From NCBI GenBank assembly GCA_027486835.1, contig JAIXOJ010000023.1, positions 1 through 64,000 on the forward strand: a stretch of 64,000 bases of DNA, read 5' to 3'. Source of the DNA: Chitinophagaceae bacterium (lineage in GTDB: Bacteria; Bacteroidota; Bacteroidia; Chitinophagales; Chitinophagaceae). This document shows, in pieces, positions 36,061 through 44,807 of this stretch. The notes beneath the pieces were generated by a model. It was not told where the DNA came from, searched no databases, and worked only from the letters and a program-made list of their open reading frames with translations. Every line of letters begins with the position of its first letter. Position 1 is the stretch's first letter. The position numbers and the translations under genes were made by a program.

Positions 36061-37971
36061 CTATTTTGAGGCGTACACATTAATAATCAATATGGCAATA
36101 TCTAAATCGTGCCGCACAGAATCAATGGTTTCGCCAAAGAGATAATCTTTTATCCCCCGATGTCTATGGGCACCAACAACCAATAAATCTGCCTTTGCTT
36201 CTTTTACAAGTCTCACAATTTCTTTCACTCTATTGCGATATCCCAATCGAATGGAAACTTGGTAGCCTTTCGCTATCAATTGGTCGGCATACGTTTGTAA
36301 ACGTTCTGTATCCTTTTGCGTTTCTGCGTCATCACTAGATGCCCCTAAATAATTAGCAGAAACACTTTCAATAATATGCAGCAAGGTGTAATGCGCTTCG
36401 AATTGCCCTTGTGCAATAGCCTGTGCAATTAGTTTTCCATCATTATCACTAAAATCGAGTGCTACCACAATGGCTTTTAGTGGCCTAGTGTGTAAATTAT
36501 CTAATGGCAAAGCACTTGGGTGCATATCCACCTGTCTGTTGTGTAGTTGCTGCTGCTTTTGAACAATGGGCAAGAAAGTCATGGTAAGGAACAACCAAAG
36601 AAATAATCCAGAAAAGACAATTACGCTACCCTTGGCTACAAGGTATCCTTCCAGCGCAAATACCTCCATGATTTTGCCTGCCACCAATTGCACATTTAAA
36701 TAGACAAGTATGGTAGCAATTACCCAAGCAATAACTTTCATCCAGTTGTTTATAGCAAATTGCCCCATTGTTTTTTTATCACTCACAAAATGAATCAATG
36801 GAATAATGGCAAAGCCCAACTGCAAACTCAGCACCACTTGGCTAAACACTAACAAATCATCCACTTTTTCATCCCCGTACAATAGTATCACAACCGCAGC
36901 GGGTGCAATGGCTATAAGCCGTGTGAGTAACCTCCTTAACAGTGGATCAATTCTTAGATTGAGGTATCCTTCCATTACAATTTGCCCCGCTAGTGTGCCA
37001 GTAATGGTAGAGCTTTGGCCAGCAGCAATTAAAGCAATGGCAAAAAGTGTGGGTGCGAATTTGTTGCCTAATAAAGGACTTAACAACTGGTAAGCGTCTT
37101 CAATTTTGGCCACTTGATTATGACCGGTGTTAAAAAAAACAGTAGCAGCAAGAATTAATATAGCAGCATTTACAAAAAATGCACCATTTAGGGCAATAAA
37201 ACTATCGATGTTATTGTATTTCAAAGCCCGTTTAATACCCGCTGTATCGGTACTAATTTTTCTGGTTTGTACCAATGCGGAGTGCAAATACAGGTTGTGC
37301 GGCATAACTGTTGCGCCAATTATTCCTACCGCTATATAGAGCGATGCAGCATTAAGTTTTGTGGGAATAAATCCTTTGATTACCAACCCTAATTCGGGTT
37401 TGGCAAAAATTAATTCAAGCAAAAAAGAAAGACCAATGATGCCAACTAGCGTGATGATGAAAGCTTCCAGTTTACGTATACCCAACTTTTGCAGCCACAT
37501 GAGCAAGAAGGTATCTAAAACAGTAATGGCCACACCAGCAATTAAAGGCAGGCCAAAGAGCAAATGGATGCCAATGGCCATACCCAATACCTCTGCTAAA
37601 TCGCAAGCAGCTATGGCCAATTCGGCCAGTACGTACAAACAAAAATTGACTAAAGGTGGATAAATTTCACGATTTGCTTGCGCCAAGTCTTTGCGGCGAA
37701 CGATACCTAAACGAGCACTAAGGCTTTGGAGAAAAAGGGCAATGATATTGCTCATAAGCAATATCCAAATAAGTTTATAGCCAAATTGTGCCCCTCCCTG
37801 CAAATCCGTAGCCCAGTTGCCCGGATCCATGTAACCAACGCTTACCAAATAGGCTGGTCCAAAATAGGCTAGAATGCGCTTAAACCCTTTGCGCGAAACG
37901 GTGGTATCTACAGAAGCATGTGCTTCGCCTAATGATGCATCATAAAATTCAGAAGTAGTTTTTTGATTCAT
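36061..37971 (-). CDS. mntH: Nramp Mn2+/Fe2+ transporter fused to a universal stress protein domain
   Basis: A 636-residue fusion. Residues about 30-470 are an Nramp transporter with the metal-site motifs DPGNWATDLQGG (helix 1) and MPHNLYLHSALVQTR (helix 6). From about residue 500 a UspA domain follows (KAIVVALDFSDNDGKLIAQA ... LLHIIESVSANYLG ... ADLLVVGAHRHRGIKDYLFG), including the G-x2-G-like ATP-site loop. It takes up Mn2+ by proton symport. The gene lies 13 bp after mntR on the same strand, so the regulator and transporter form an operon. Confidence 0.94.
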   Translation of the reverse strand: MNQKTTSEFYDASLGEAHASVDTTVSRKGFKRILAYFGPAYLVSVGYMDPGNWATDLQGGAQFGYKLIWILLMSNIIALFLQSLSARLGIVRRKDLAQANREIYPPLVNFCLYVLAELAIAACDLAEVLGMAIGIHLLFGLPLIAGVAITVLDTFLLMWLQKLGIRKLEAFIITLVGIIGLSFLLELIFAKPELGLVIKGFIPTKLNAASLYIAVGIIGATVMPHNLYLHSALVQTRKISTDTAGIKRALKYNNIDSFIALNGAFFVNAAILILAATVFFNTGHNQVAKIEDAYQLLSPLLGNKFAPTLFAIALIAAGQSSTITGTLAGQIVMEGYLNLRIDPLLRRLLTRLIAIAPAAVVILLYGDEKVDDLLVFSQVVLSLQLGFAIIPLIHFVSDKKTMGQFAINNWMKVIAWVIATILVYLNVQLVAGKIMEVFALEGYLVAKGSVIVFSGLFLWLFLTMTFLPIVQKQQQLHNRQVDMHPSALPLDNLHTRPLKAIVVALDFSDNDGKLIAQAIAQGQFEAHYTLLHIIESVSANYLGASSDDAETQKDTERLQTYADQLIAKGYQVSIRLGYRNRVKEIVRLVKEAKADLLVVGAHRHRGIKDYLFGETIDSVRHDLDIAILIINVYASK

Positions 37972-37984
37972 GATAGTTCTGTCA

Positions 37985-38650
37985 TTATTTTATACGTACA
38001 AATAATGCCACAGCCAGTTGTTGGCTTATGGTGAAGGTGGGTGAAGACTGGATGGAGATTTCCAAAGAATGATCAAAGGAAAATTTTTTGTGTATAGAGA
38101 GCCAGGTGCCTATTTTAATTTGTCTATGCGTGAGTAACTCCAGCAATTCTGTGCTTTGGCTTCCTACTGCCACCACTTCTGCCAACTGGTTAAGGGGCAG
38201 ATCAAGTAGGTTTATCTGTTCCATTTTTTCCATTTCTCCATTGCTATCAGGGATTGGGTCGCCGTGTGGATCAAATTTGGGATGTCCAAGAAAACTGTCT
38301 AGTTTTTCTACTAATACCCTACTGGTAATATGCTCCAATTCTTCGGCAATGTCGTGTACTTCATCCCAACCGAACTGTAATTTCTCTACCAAGAAATATT
38401 CCCATAGTCTGTGTTTCCTTACAATCGCCAACGCAATTTTTTGACCCTGATTACTCAAAGTAAATCCCTTATACTTTTCGTAATGGACTATTTCTTTGGC
38501 GTTAAGCTTTTTGAGCATGTCGCTTACAGATGCTGCTTTGGTATTGAGTTTTAAGGCTACATCGTTCGTGCTAACATTGCCATCTACCTGCTGGAGGTGA
38601 AAGATAGTTTTGATGTAATTCTCTTCGGCTGCGGTTAAATGTGGAATCAA
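37985..38650 (-). CDS. mntR: DtxR/MntR family metal-dependent transcriptional regulator
   Basis: A 221-residue repressor. An N-terminal winged helix (AAEENYIKTIFHLQQVDGNVSTNDVALKLNTKAASVSDMLKKL) is followed by a dimerisation domain with RKHRLWEYFLVEKLQFGWDEVHDIAEELEHI and a C-terminal FeoA-like domain (LNQLAEVVAVGSQSTELLELL). It would repress mntH when Mn2+ or Fe2+ is plentiful. A near-palindromic operator lies 11 bp upstream of the start. Confidence 0.93.
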   Translation of the reverse strand: MIPHLTAAEENYIKTIFHLQQVDGNVSTNDVALKLNTKAASVSDMLKKLNAKEIVHYEKYKGFTLSNQGQKIALAIVRKHRLWEYFLVEKLQFGWDEVHDIAEELEHITSRVLVEKLDSFLGHPKFDPHGDPIPDSNGEMEKMEQINLLDLPLNQLAEVVAVGSQSTELLELLTHRQIKIGTWLSIHKKFSFDHSLEISIQSSPTFTISQQLAVALFVRIK

Positions 38651-38660
38651 CGGTACAAAA

Positions 38661-38680
38661 AATTTAGGCGAATCTAAATT
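38661..38680. promoter_or_regulatory. Candidate MntR/DtxR operator
   Basis: AATTTAGGCGAATCTAAATT has 7-bp arms AATTTAG / CTAAATT with 6 bp between, close to the TTTAGGC...CTAAA boxes of DtxR/MntR regulators. It is 11 bp upstream of mntR, so autoregulation of mntR-mntH is likely. Confidence 0.6.
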
Positions 38681-38739
38681 ATTTGTTCAATTGTTGTACT
38701 TTCTGTGGATTGCTTTTTGAATAAAGTGATTTTTTTTGG

Positions 38740-38803
38740 GGTTGATCGGTTTATTGAATCGATTATTAGGTTTAATACTCGCTTATTGAGTTTGTGATCA
38801 ACC
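38740..38803. other. Inverted repeat in the mntR to SIMPL gap
   Basis: GGTTGATC at 38740-38747 and GATCAACC at 38796-38803 bracket an AT-rich stretch with repeated TTATTGA(A/G)T steps. It lies in the 318-bp gap downstream of the SIMPL gene and upstream of mntR. Role unknown. Confidence 0.35.
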
Positions 38804-38968
38804 TTAAATTCATGAAAAAATTTAAAACACCAACTCTATTTACATAAAAGGATGACAAGTGTATGTGTAGTTATTTAGTATTTCATGAAAAAACCGTAGA
38901 TCCAAAGTGCTAAGAGCAAGAACAAGGAGCTTTCTGAAAAACTTTTATTGAAATTGGCTAATTATTAA

Positions 38969-39694
38969 TTACGGATTTGAAATTGTATAGATAACCGTTA
39001 TTTGTTCATCTAATTCAACATCTTCAATTTCAAATTTATCAAATGCAGTCTTAAATTTTACTTCCTCGTCTCTAATAATTTTAGGGGGCGAAAATTTTAG
39101 AATCTCTGTCTTATACATTACAGCCCCAGTTGATGATTTTTGAACTTGTTTTACTTTTCCCAATTTTATATCAAGTGCTGTTGCAATATTTATCGCATTA
39201 CTTTTTGCGTTTTCAATAGCAAGTTGAACTAGTTTGTACCGGCTGGATTTTTCTAAACTGTCTGTTAATTTGCTTTCGAAATTAATATCTAAGTCCTGAA
39301 TGTTTGATTGTTGAATTTGAGTATAAATGGCGTCTATGAGTTTATTGTCAACTTGAAATTCCAATTTCAAAGTATTAGTTGCGGTATAAACCTTTTTGTT
39401 TTTTTCATCATAGTATAAACTAGTTACTTTATAATCTGATATCTTTATTGCTGTGTTTGGTAACCCAATCTTATTTAATGCCTTTTCCAAAGTTTCAACA
39501 GCTCTGTTCAACTTATTGATAGCTTTATTTTCAGAAGTGTCCCGTTTTTCTAATGTCATTGCAAAAACGGCTAAATCTGGTTTTACTTTCATTTTAGCAG
39601 TGCCTTCAGAAATAATTTCATTAGAGGTGAGTTGTTGAGAATTTGCAATTGACAAAATGCAAGTTAAAAATAGAAGCAAATAGATTTGTCGCAT
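38969..39694 (-). CDS. SIMPL (DUF541) domain secreted protein
   Basis: A 241-residue periplasmic protein. Signal peptide MRQIYLLLFLTCILSIANS precedes the SIMPL domain (ISEGTAKMKVKPDLAVFAMTLEKRD ... LNRAVETLEKALNKIGLPNTAIKISDYKV ... LEFQVDNKLIDAIYTQIQQ ... AIENAKSNAINIATALDIKLGKVKQVQ). These proteins form oligomeric rings with unclear envelope roles. Single gene. Confidence 0.9.
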   Translation of the reverse strand: MRQIYLLLFLTCILSIANSQQLTSNEIISEGTAKMKVKPDLAVFAMTLEKRDTSENKAINKLNRAVETLEKALNKIGLPNTAIKISDYKVTSLYYDEKNKKVYTATNTLKLEFQVDNKLIDAIYTQIQQSNIQDLDINFESKLTDSLEKSSRYKLVQLAIENAKSNAINIATALDIKLGKVKQVQKSSTGAVMYKTEILKFSPPKIIRDEEVKFKTAFDKFEIEDVELDEQITVIYTISNP

Positions 39695-39927
39695 AAAAGT
39701 TTTATTGTTAGAGTCAAATATTGAGCGTTTCCATAAAAGGCGTTTTCCGATGAATGCATTCTCTCGTTGAGGAATTAGCCTTTAAAGTGCTGATAAGCCA
39801 TGTTAACCATTAAAATGTTACCTCCACCAAGAATGCTAACTCAATGTTTACAGCTATGGGCTAGCATAAATAATGACCAAATCAATTAGCCCAAGCTGCA
39901 CATAAAATAAGGCTACATAGCTACCAT

Positions 39928-42099
39928 TTAATTTTCCTGTATGTCCATGTATTTTTTTATCATTTTGTACAGTTCTTCATTGCTTTGGTGTCCAACATTT
40001 TTGTTAACCACGTTTCCTGATTTATCTACTAAAATAAGCCTTGGAATGGTTTTAATATTGAATCTGATGTTTAGTTCTTTGTATTCATCACCTTCTAGCC
40101 TGTAATGTATGCCTTGGTATTTTTTTCTCAACTCATTCCAGTCGTCAATTGGGGACGATTCATGGGCGATGCATATGAAAGCCACACTACTATCCTTTAA
40201 ATAGGCTTTGAGCGAAGCCATTCTTTCCATACCATTTTTGCAGGGCACACACCAAGTTGCCCAGAAGTCTATCAGAACCACTTTGCCACGGTATTCCTCC
40301 AATAAAGCTCCAAAGAAAGCGCCTCTTTCTGCTTGGGGAACTTTTCCTAACCTTGAATCGACTTTTCCAGCATTTGATGTTGATTTTACTTTGTCGAAAA
40401 TTTCTTCGTAGTCATCTACTACTTGCCTGTACACCCTAGAATCGAGTATTTCTGCTACATTCTTGCTGCCAGGAGTTTTAAAACTCATCGTAACCACTGT
40501 TGCGTTTGCTCTTTTTTCGAGGGAAGCAAAACTGGGAAGCCGTAGCCAGAAAAATATAGAGCCATCTTTTTTGGTTTCTTCCATTTCGGAAGCAAATTTT
40601 TCAACCAATTTTTTTCTCTTTTCTTTAAAACTCGAAGAATAAAAAGTTAATGAATCAATATCGCTTTTTGTGTAGGAGTCCACTTCTTTTTTTTCTTTGA
40701 AAAACTGGTATGCCCTTTCTTCTTCGGGTGTAATTTCAATTCCTCTTTCTTTCATCAGCTCAATTACATTGCTCATGTTAAGGGTATTGGTGCTGAATTC
40801 TCTTAGCTCGTTCAGTGAGTTGAGCAGTGTGAGGTATTGATCGCTTAGAAGCGACAATGTATCTCTTAGACATTGCCCGATCGGAGCAATGTCGCTGTAG
40901 GTAAATTTTTTTTCCTTGTTTAGGTTCGGAAGCAACCTATAGCTAGTACTTGGTAATAGGGTATTTTTTTCTGGGTTATTTGTTTCCTCCATAGTTACTA
41001 CTTGATTGGTTGCATCATGAATTTCTAATTGCTTCGCTTTTTGAAATCTCACATTGGCTTTGTTATAATCGATAAGCCGGCGGAGATAATCCACTTGATT
41101 GGTGATATGTGCCATTTTAAAGGCTTTTTCGGAAATCTGACCAGCGGTAAGATAGGTAATCGCTAAATCATCATTATCCTTGTAAATCTCTTGGCACTTT
41201 GTCTTGTATGATTCATAATCCAATTGATTATTATAATCAAATGAAGTGCGGTTTCTTCGATTATTTCGCAACGCTGCAAAATAATTTTCTGAGGCACTTA
41301 TTTCGGCTTCATTGCCCATAAACAATTGTTTGTGGAGAAATGGATTATCGGTGATTAATGAATCTTTGGATGCGATGAAACTTGTAACGGTACTTCCAGG
41401 TTCCAAATAAAAGTATTTGTATGAATAGGATTTTCTACCATTGATATTGCCTGTAACAATCCATACTCCCACTAGCTGCGGGTGGGCGAGTGAGAGTTCT
41501 AGTGAGAAAACTCCATCCTTTTGTGTGCTTGCTAAAGCACTAGAAAGGGAATAAATGATAAAAGGTTTTTCAGGTTCTTCAGTAAAGGGTTTGGTGTTCT
41601 CGTATTTATACCCCTCCACATAACCCTGAATTATTGCCTTTCCATGTTTGAAAAAAGGATTGGGAAAAGGTTTTTCTGTTGGCGCAGCGTTCATACTTTT
41701 TTTGGTGGGGTTGGCTATACAAGCAATTGGGTTTTGCAGTTTTTCACTAATCCACACTATTCCTCCTTTGTCTGGCCTTAGTTCTATAGACGTGCTTTTG
41801 TTGGGCGATTTACCAATGGGCAATAGGCTTATTTGCCAAATTCCAGTTTTTTGCATCATACTTTCATAATGCCAAAGACAATTGTTATAGATAGCGACAC
41901 TATCAAACAAACCCAGTTTCCAAATTTCTTTGCCTTCTTTCTCAAACCAATTGCCATAAAGTTCTTTGGGAATTCTAATATTAGAGGTTGTTTTATTAAC
42001 TGTACCAGCGTTTATTGCTTGGCAAAACAAACCCAAAATCATTACCTGTAGCAAGAAAAAAAGTAACCCCTTTTTATACATAAAAGCATTTTTGGGCAA
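39928..42099 (-). CDS. TlpA-like thioredoxin-fold protein with large N-terminal region
   Basis: A 723-residue exported protein. After a signal peptide comes a long region of unknown function with a short carboxypeptidase-like segment (AIIQGYVEGY). The C-terminal 150 residues are a TlpA/AhpC thioredoxin domain: YRGKVVLIDFWATWCVPCKNG with the CVPC active site, and a cis-proline site in IKTIPRLILVDKSGNVV. It likely acts as a periplasmic thiol oxidoreductase. Such long forms are common in Bacteroidota. Confidence 0.88.
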   Translation of the reverse strand: MPKNAFMYKKGLLFFLLQVMILGLFCQAINAGTVNKTTSNIRIPKELYGNWFEKEGKEIWKLGLFDSVAIYNNCLWHYESMMQKTGIWQISLLPIGKSPNKSTSIELRPDKGGIVWISEKLQNPIACIANPTKKSMNAAPTEKPFPNPFFKHGKAIIQGYVEGYKYENTKPFTEEPEKPFIIYSLSSALASTQKDGVFSLELSLAHPQLVGVWIVTGNINGRKSYSYKYFYLEPGSTVTSFIASKDSLITDNPFLHKQLFMGNEAEISASENYFAALRNNRRNRTSFDYNNQLDYESYKTKCQEIYKDNDDLAITYLTAGQISEKAFKMAHITNQVDYLRRLIDYNKANVRFQKAKQLEIHDATNQVVTMEETNNPEKNTLLPSTSYRLLPNLNKEKKFTYSDIAPIGQCLRDTLSLLSDQYLTLLNSLNELREFSTNTLNMSNVIELMKERGIEITPEEERAYQFFKEKKEVDSYTKSDIDSLTFYSSSFKEKRKKLVEKFASEMEETKKDGSIFFWLRLPSFASLEKRANATVVTMSFKTPGSKNVAEILDSRVYRQVVDDYEEIFDKVKSTSNAGKVDSRLGKVPQAERGAFFGALLEEYRGKVVLIDFWATWCVPCKNGMERMASLKAYLKDSSVAFICIAHESSPIDDWNELRKKYQGIHYRLEGDEYKELNIRFNIKTIPRLILVDKSGNVVNKNVGHQSNEELYKMIKKYMDIQEN

Positions 42100-42357
42100 A
42101 TGTAATAGTTGGAATATAAAATAAATCAGTTTGAAGGAATTTTTAAAAAAAATGGAAATATTTATTCATTATTATCTCCCCCATACCTCTGTTTTATTTT
42201 AAATACTACTGCGTCTCTTACTTGTATTTCTTGATTTCTTGCTAAGGATTTGTCAATGAATAAGTATGGATCACTTGCTATAATTGCGCTGAATTAAATC
42301 GAAAGAGTTTTTAATCTTGTTTATATGCTCTTTCACATTTTTTGCATTTTACATTTA
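42100..42357. other. Intergenic region, possible gene remnant
   Basis: No complete gene. On the minus strand a frame around 42165-42300 reads SDPYLFIDKSLARNQEIQVR and on to KQRYGG, but it has no start and a TAA upstream, so it may be a decayed 3' end. No HEPN partner is visible for the neighbouring nucleotidyltransferase. Confidence 0.35.
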
Positions 42358-42651
42358 TCATTCAACATAGATGATTTCATTTTTTGCTTTTAACCAAACT
42401 ACAGGGTTTATGTATTTCTTGTTTACCAAATCAATTTTAAGTTGTGTTATTGCAGCAAGATCTCGTTGCAAGCCCAAATAATCGTGTAAATCTAGAAATG
42501 TGTCTGGTAAGGCCTCGTACAGAATATCTAAATCACTCTCGGCAGTTTCTTCGCCACGGCTGTAGGAACCAAAAACAGCTAAGTTGAGCAAAGGATATTT
42601 TGCTTTGAGGATTGGTAGATTATCTTTTAGTATCTGTATTACTGCGATCAT
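42358..42651 (-). CDS. Orphan MNT-type nucleotidyltransferase domain protein
   Basis: A 97-residue protein of the minimal nucleotidyltransferase family, with LNLAVFGSYSRGEETAESDLDILYE giving the GS...DxD catalytic motif and a later KIDLV Asp. In HepT/MntA toxin-antitoxin pairs such proteins AMPylate the HEPN toxin. No HEPN gene flanks it, so it is either an orphan antitoxin or has another partner. Confidence 0.85.
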   Translation of the reverse strand: MIAVIQILKDNLPILKAKYPLLNLAVFGSYSRGEETAESDLDILYEALPDTFLDLHDYLGLQRDLAAITQLKIDLVNKKYINPVVWLKAKNEIIYVE

Positions 42652-43186
42652 GGTAATAATAATTTTAAACCTGATTTTTAGTTATGCAAAGTAAATAAAA
42701 AGGTATAGGAAATGCTAATTAGCAGTAATTCCTGAGAGTACTCATTCTTGTGCTGGTAGCTTGAACCCTCTTTTTAATCAACTCTTTCACTCAAAAAGGA
42801 AATTGTAAACTGTATTTTCATAGTTGTATTGCTATTCATTTAAAAAAGCCGAAACCATAGTACAACATGATTCCTTTTTGTAAAGATTTAGGTCTAGGTT
42901 TAATCAATTACTTTGATTTATTCATAGGGAACGACCTCCCTAACCTTTTGCTTAACCTTTAATATGCCCATTTGAACAACGATACTTAGAAAAGGGAAAT
43001 TAGAATAGACAGCGGTATAATCAATCGATATGCCTATAATGTATGTTTATTTAACCTTTTGCTAAAATAAGCCAGAAGGAAATTAATTTTATCTGAATTT
43101 TGCTTTCGTCATACTTTTTATTTGCAATAATTTTACAAAAGCAAAATAAAAAGAAGTCATTTTGTCATTAAATAGGTCAAAAGAAA
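42652..43186. other. Intergenic region before array C
   Basis: About 530 bp without a supported gene. It is AT-rich, with several ACCTTTTGCT(T/A)A repeats near 42940, 42958 and 43052. No other structure was found. Confidence 0.45.
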
Positions 43187-43194
43187 AGTAAGTT

Positions 43195-43429
43195 GTGACA
43201 AATTTACTCCTTTTAAGTTAACTTACTTTAATTTTGTCTCAACTTACCTTCCACTCTTTTCAACTTACAATTCATTTATGTCAACTTACTTTTCATTTAG
43301 CCTAACTTAGGTTCCATTTAAATCAACTAACTTTCATATTATCTTGACTTACTAATCATTTATGTTAACTTACTTTCCTTTCAACTTAACTTACTATCAT
43401 TTTAAGTAAACTTATCTATCGCTTGAAGC
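43195..43429 (+). repeat. 21-bp tandem repeat array C
   Basis: AACTTAC anchors fall at 43220, 43241, 43262, 43283, 43304, 43325, 43346, 43367, 43388 and 43409, exactly 21 bp apart, with a weaker unit before and after. The consensus is TCAACTTACTTTTCATTTAT plus one base, and units diverge by 3-8 bases. It ends about 220 bp upstream of the gene at 43650, on the same strand. Confidence 0.93.
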
Positions 43430-43549
43430 AAATAAGTACCATTTTACAGTAAAGAAGCATCAAGCCGAAATAATAAAGATTTAAAATGGGGTTATTTAAG
43501 CTTAAAGCGGATTAAATGACGCTCTTTTTTACCTGATAAATAATTACGT

Positions 43550-43563
43550 CTTTCTGAAAAAAG
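43550..43563 (+). promoter_or_regulatory. Upstream motif of array-linked loci (C)
   Basis: CTTTCTGAAAAAAG lies 100 bp upstream of the ATG, at the position of the CTTTTTGGCAGAAA motif in loci B and D. The match is loose. Confidence 0.3.
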
Positions 43564-43608
43564 AACATTTTTACCAGTATAAAGAATATTTTTTTACTCA
43601 CTTATAAC

Positions 43609-43623
43609 CACCTGTAATTTTCG
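43609..43623 (+). promoter_or_regulatory. Promoter-like box shared with locus D
   Basis: CACCTGTAATTTTCG contains an 11-bp block CACCTGTAATT identical to 56015-56025 in locus D. It lies 41 bp upstream of the ATG (38 bp in D). TAATTTTCG is close to the Bacteroidota TAnnTTTG -7 element. Confidence 0.55.
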
Positions 43624-43649
43624 CAAATCAGAATTAAAATCATCACAAC

Positions 43650-44342
43650 ATGGAAAAGAAAGAAGCCCATCGTTTGTACAAAATCTCCGATGCAGAATTA
43701 GTTACTACAACTAGAGAAAAACTTAATGCTGCACGACGCGACAAAGCAGAATTTGACAAAAGAAACATTAAAGAAGCCACTCATTTTGCCCAATTAGAAG
43801 CTGAGTTGGATGCATTTAGCAATTTACCAACCGATGAAGAATTGGAGGCTATTCAAAAAGAAGCAACGGAAATAAAAGGGGCTGTGAAAACATCGCTAAA
43901 AGAAAAAATTAGGACCATCCGAACGGCTTGTGAAAATTTGTTTGGGGCAAAAAGTGCTACAACAGCCCGCTTTTGTTTTAAAGGCTTAGAAGCAATGAAA
44001 GATCCAGAACTTTTTAAGTGTGGCCGAAGAGTTGTGCGTACTGCCACTAAAATGCTTGCAAAGCTGTCCTCAGAGGGCATAACAATTGACTTTATTGCAG
44101 AGTTAAAAACCATCACTGATAGTTTTGAGGATGCGTTTGACGAACAATTAGATGCCATTAACGATCGCGATATTGCAAGAGAGGAGCGCATTGAAGCCGG
44201 TAATTTTATTTATAAAAAACTTGTGAGATTGTGCAATACTGGCAAAGACATTTGGGTAGCAACGAGTGAAGCGAAATACAATGATTATGTAATTTATGAA
44301 GCGGGTACTTGGGGCAGTAAAAATGGCAATTCAAATAAATAA
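43650..44342 (+). CDS. Unknown helical protein linked to array C
   Basis: A 230-residue, almost entirely helical, soluble protein, not recognised. The first 100 residues are charged and coiled-coil-like (LVTTTREKLNAARRDKAEF, LEAIQKEATEIKGAVKTSL). The second half contains FKGLEAMKDPELFKCGRRVVR and ends in a polar tail GSKNGNSNK. There is no signal peptide. It follows array C by about 220 bp with a promoter-like box 41 bp upstream of the ATG. Its setting parallels the genes at 10114 and 56053, but I see no direct sequence similarity. Confidence 0.8.
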   Translation: MEKKEAHRLYKISDAELVTTTREKLNAARRDKAEFDKRNIKEATHFAQLEAELDAFSNLPTDEELEAIQKEATEIKGAVKTSLKEKIRTIRTACENLFGAKSATTARFCFKGLEAMKDPELFKCGRRVVRTATKMLAKLSSEGITIDFIAELKTITDSFEDAFDEQLDAINDRDIAREERIEAGNFIYKKLVRLCNTGKDIWVATSEAKYNDYVIYEAGTWGSKNGNSNK

Positions 44343-44786
44343 TCATTTCCAAGCATGACCAATCCCACAAAGTATAATACGGGTACATAATATTTTTTTG
44401 CTTTAAAGCTTCCTTTTAACCACTATGGGGTTGGAAACCCCATGGAGTTTTTCGCTTCCTTCTCAAACTTATATAAGGTTTGAAATCTTGTATAAGTTAG
44501 AACAAAGCTTTAAATCGAAAAATAGGTGTACACCTTTTGAAACCCAATACAGGTTTGTGAATGAGGCGAAAATTTTTTATACGCACAGTGAGTCACGTCC
44601 TATTTTTATAAGCTAAGCCAAACGCAAAAAACGATTTATTTGATGATGGCCTTATTTCACCTCTTGGGTTGTTTTCATTCACTAAACAATGCTATATACC
44701 TTTAACTTACCACCTACTAGGGATGAACTCCCTATTTTTGAAGGCTAACCTATTATATTAATACACACATTTTTCATAGCATTTTA
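44343..44786. other. Intergenic region before valS
   Basis: No supported gene. It holds a hairpin with arms ATGGGGTT (44425-44432) and AACCCCAT (44436-44443) and the dispersed palindrome at 44466-44498. A 63-codon frame here spans both structures and is not considered real. Confidence 0.5.
44466..44498. repeat. Dispersed palindrome, family TTTGAAAC, copy 2
   Basis: Arms AACTTATATAAG (44466-44477) and CTTGTATAAGTT (44487-44498), one mismatch that is a G-U pair in RNA, with loop GTTTGAAAT. It has the same loop core and arm style as 3197-3232. Confidence 0.7.
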
Positions 44787-44807
44787 ATGGAAGTTGACCA
44801 ACCTCGT

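Noticed and set aside
44425-44616. 63-codon plus-strand frame before valS
   Set aside because: It spans two hairpins, including a dispersed palindrome, so coding is unlikely.
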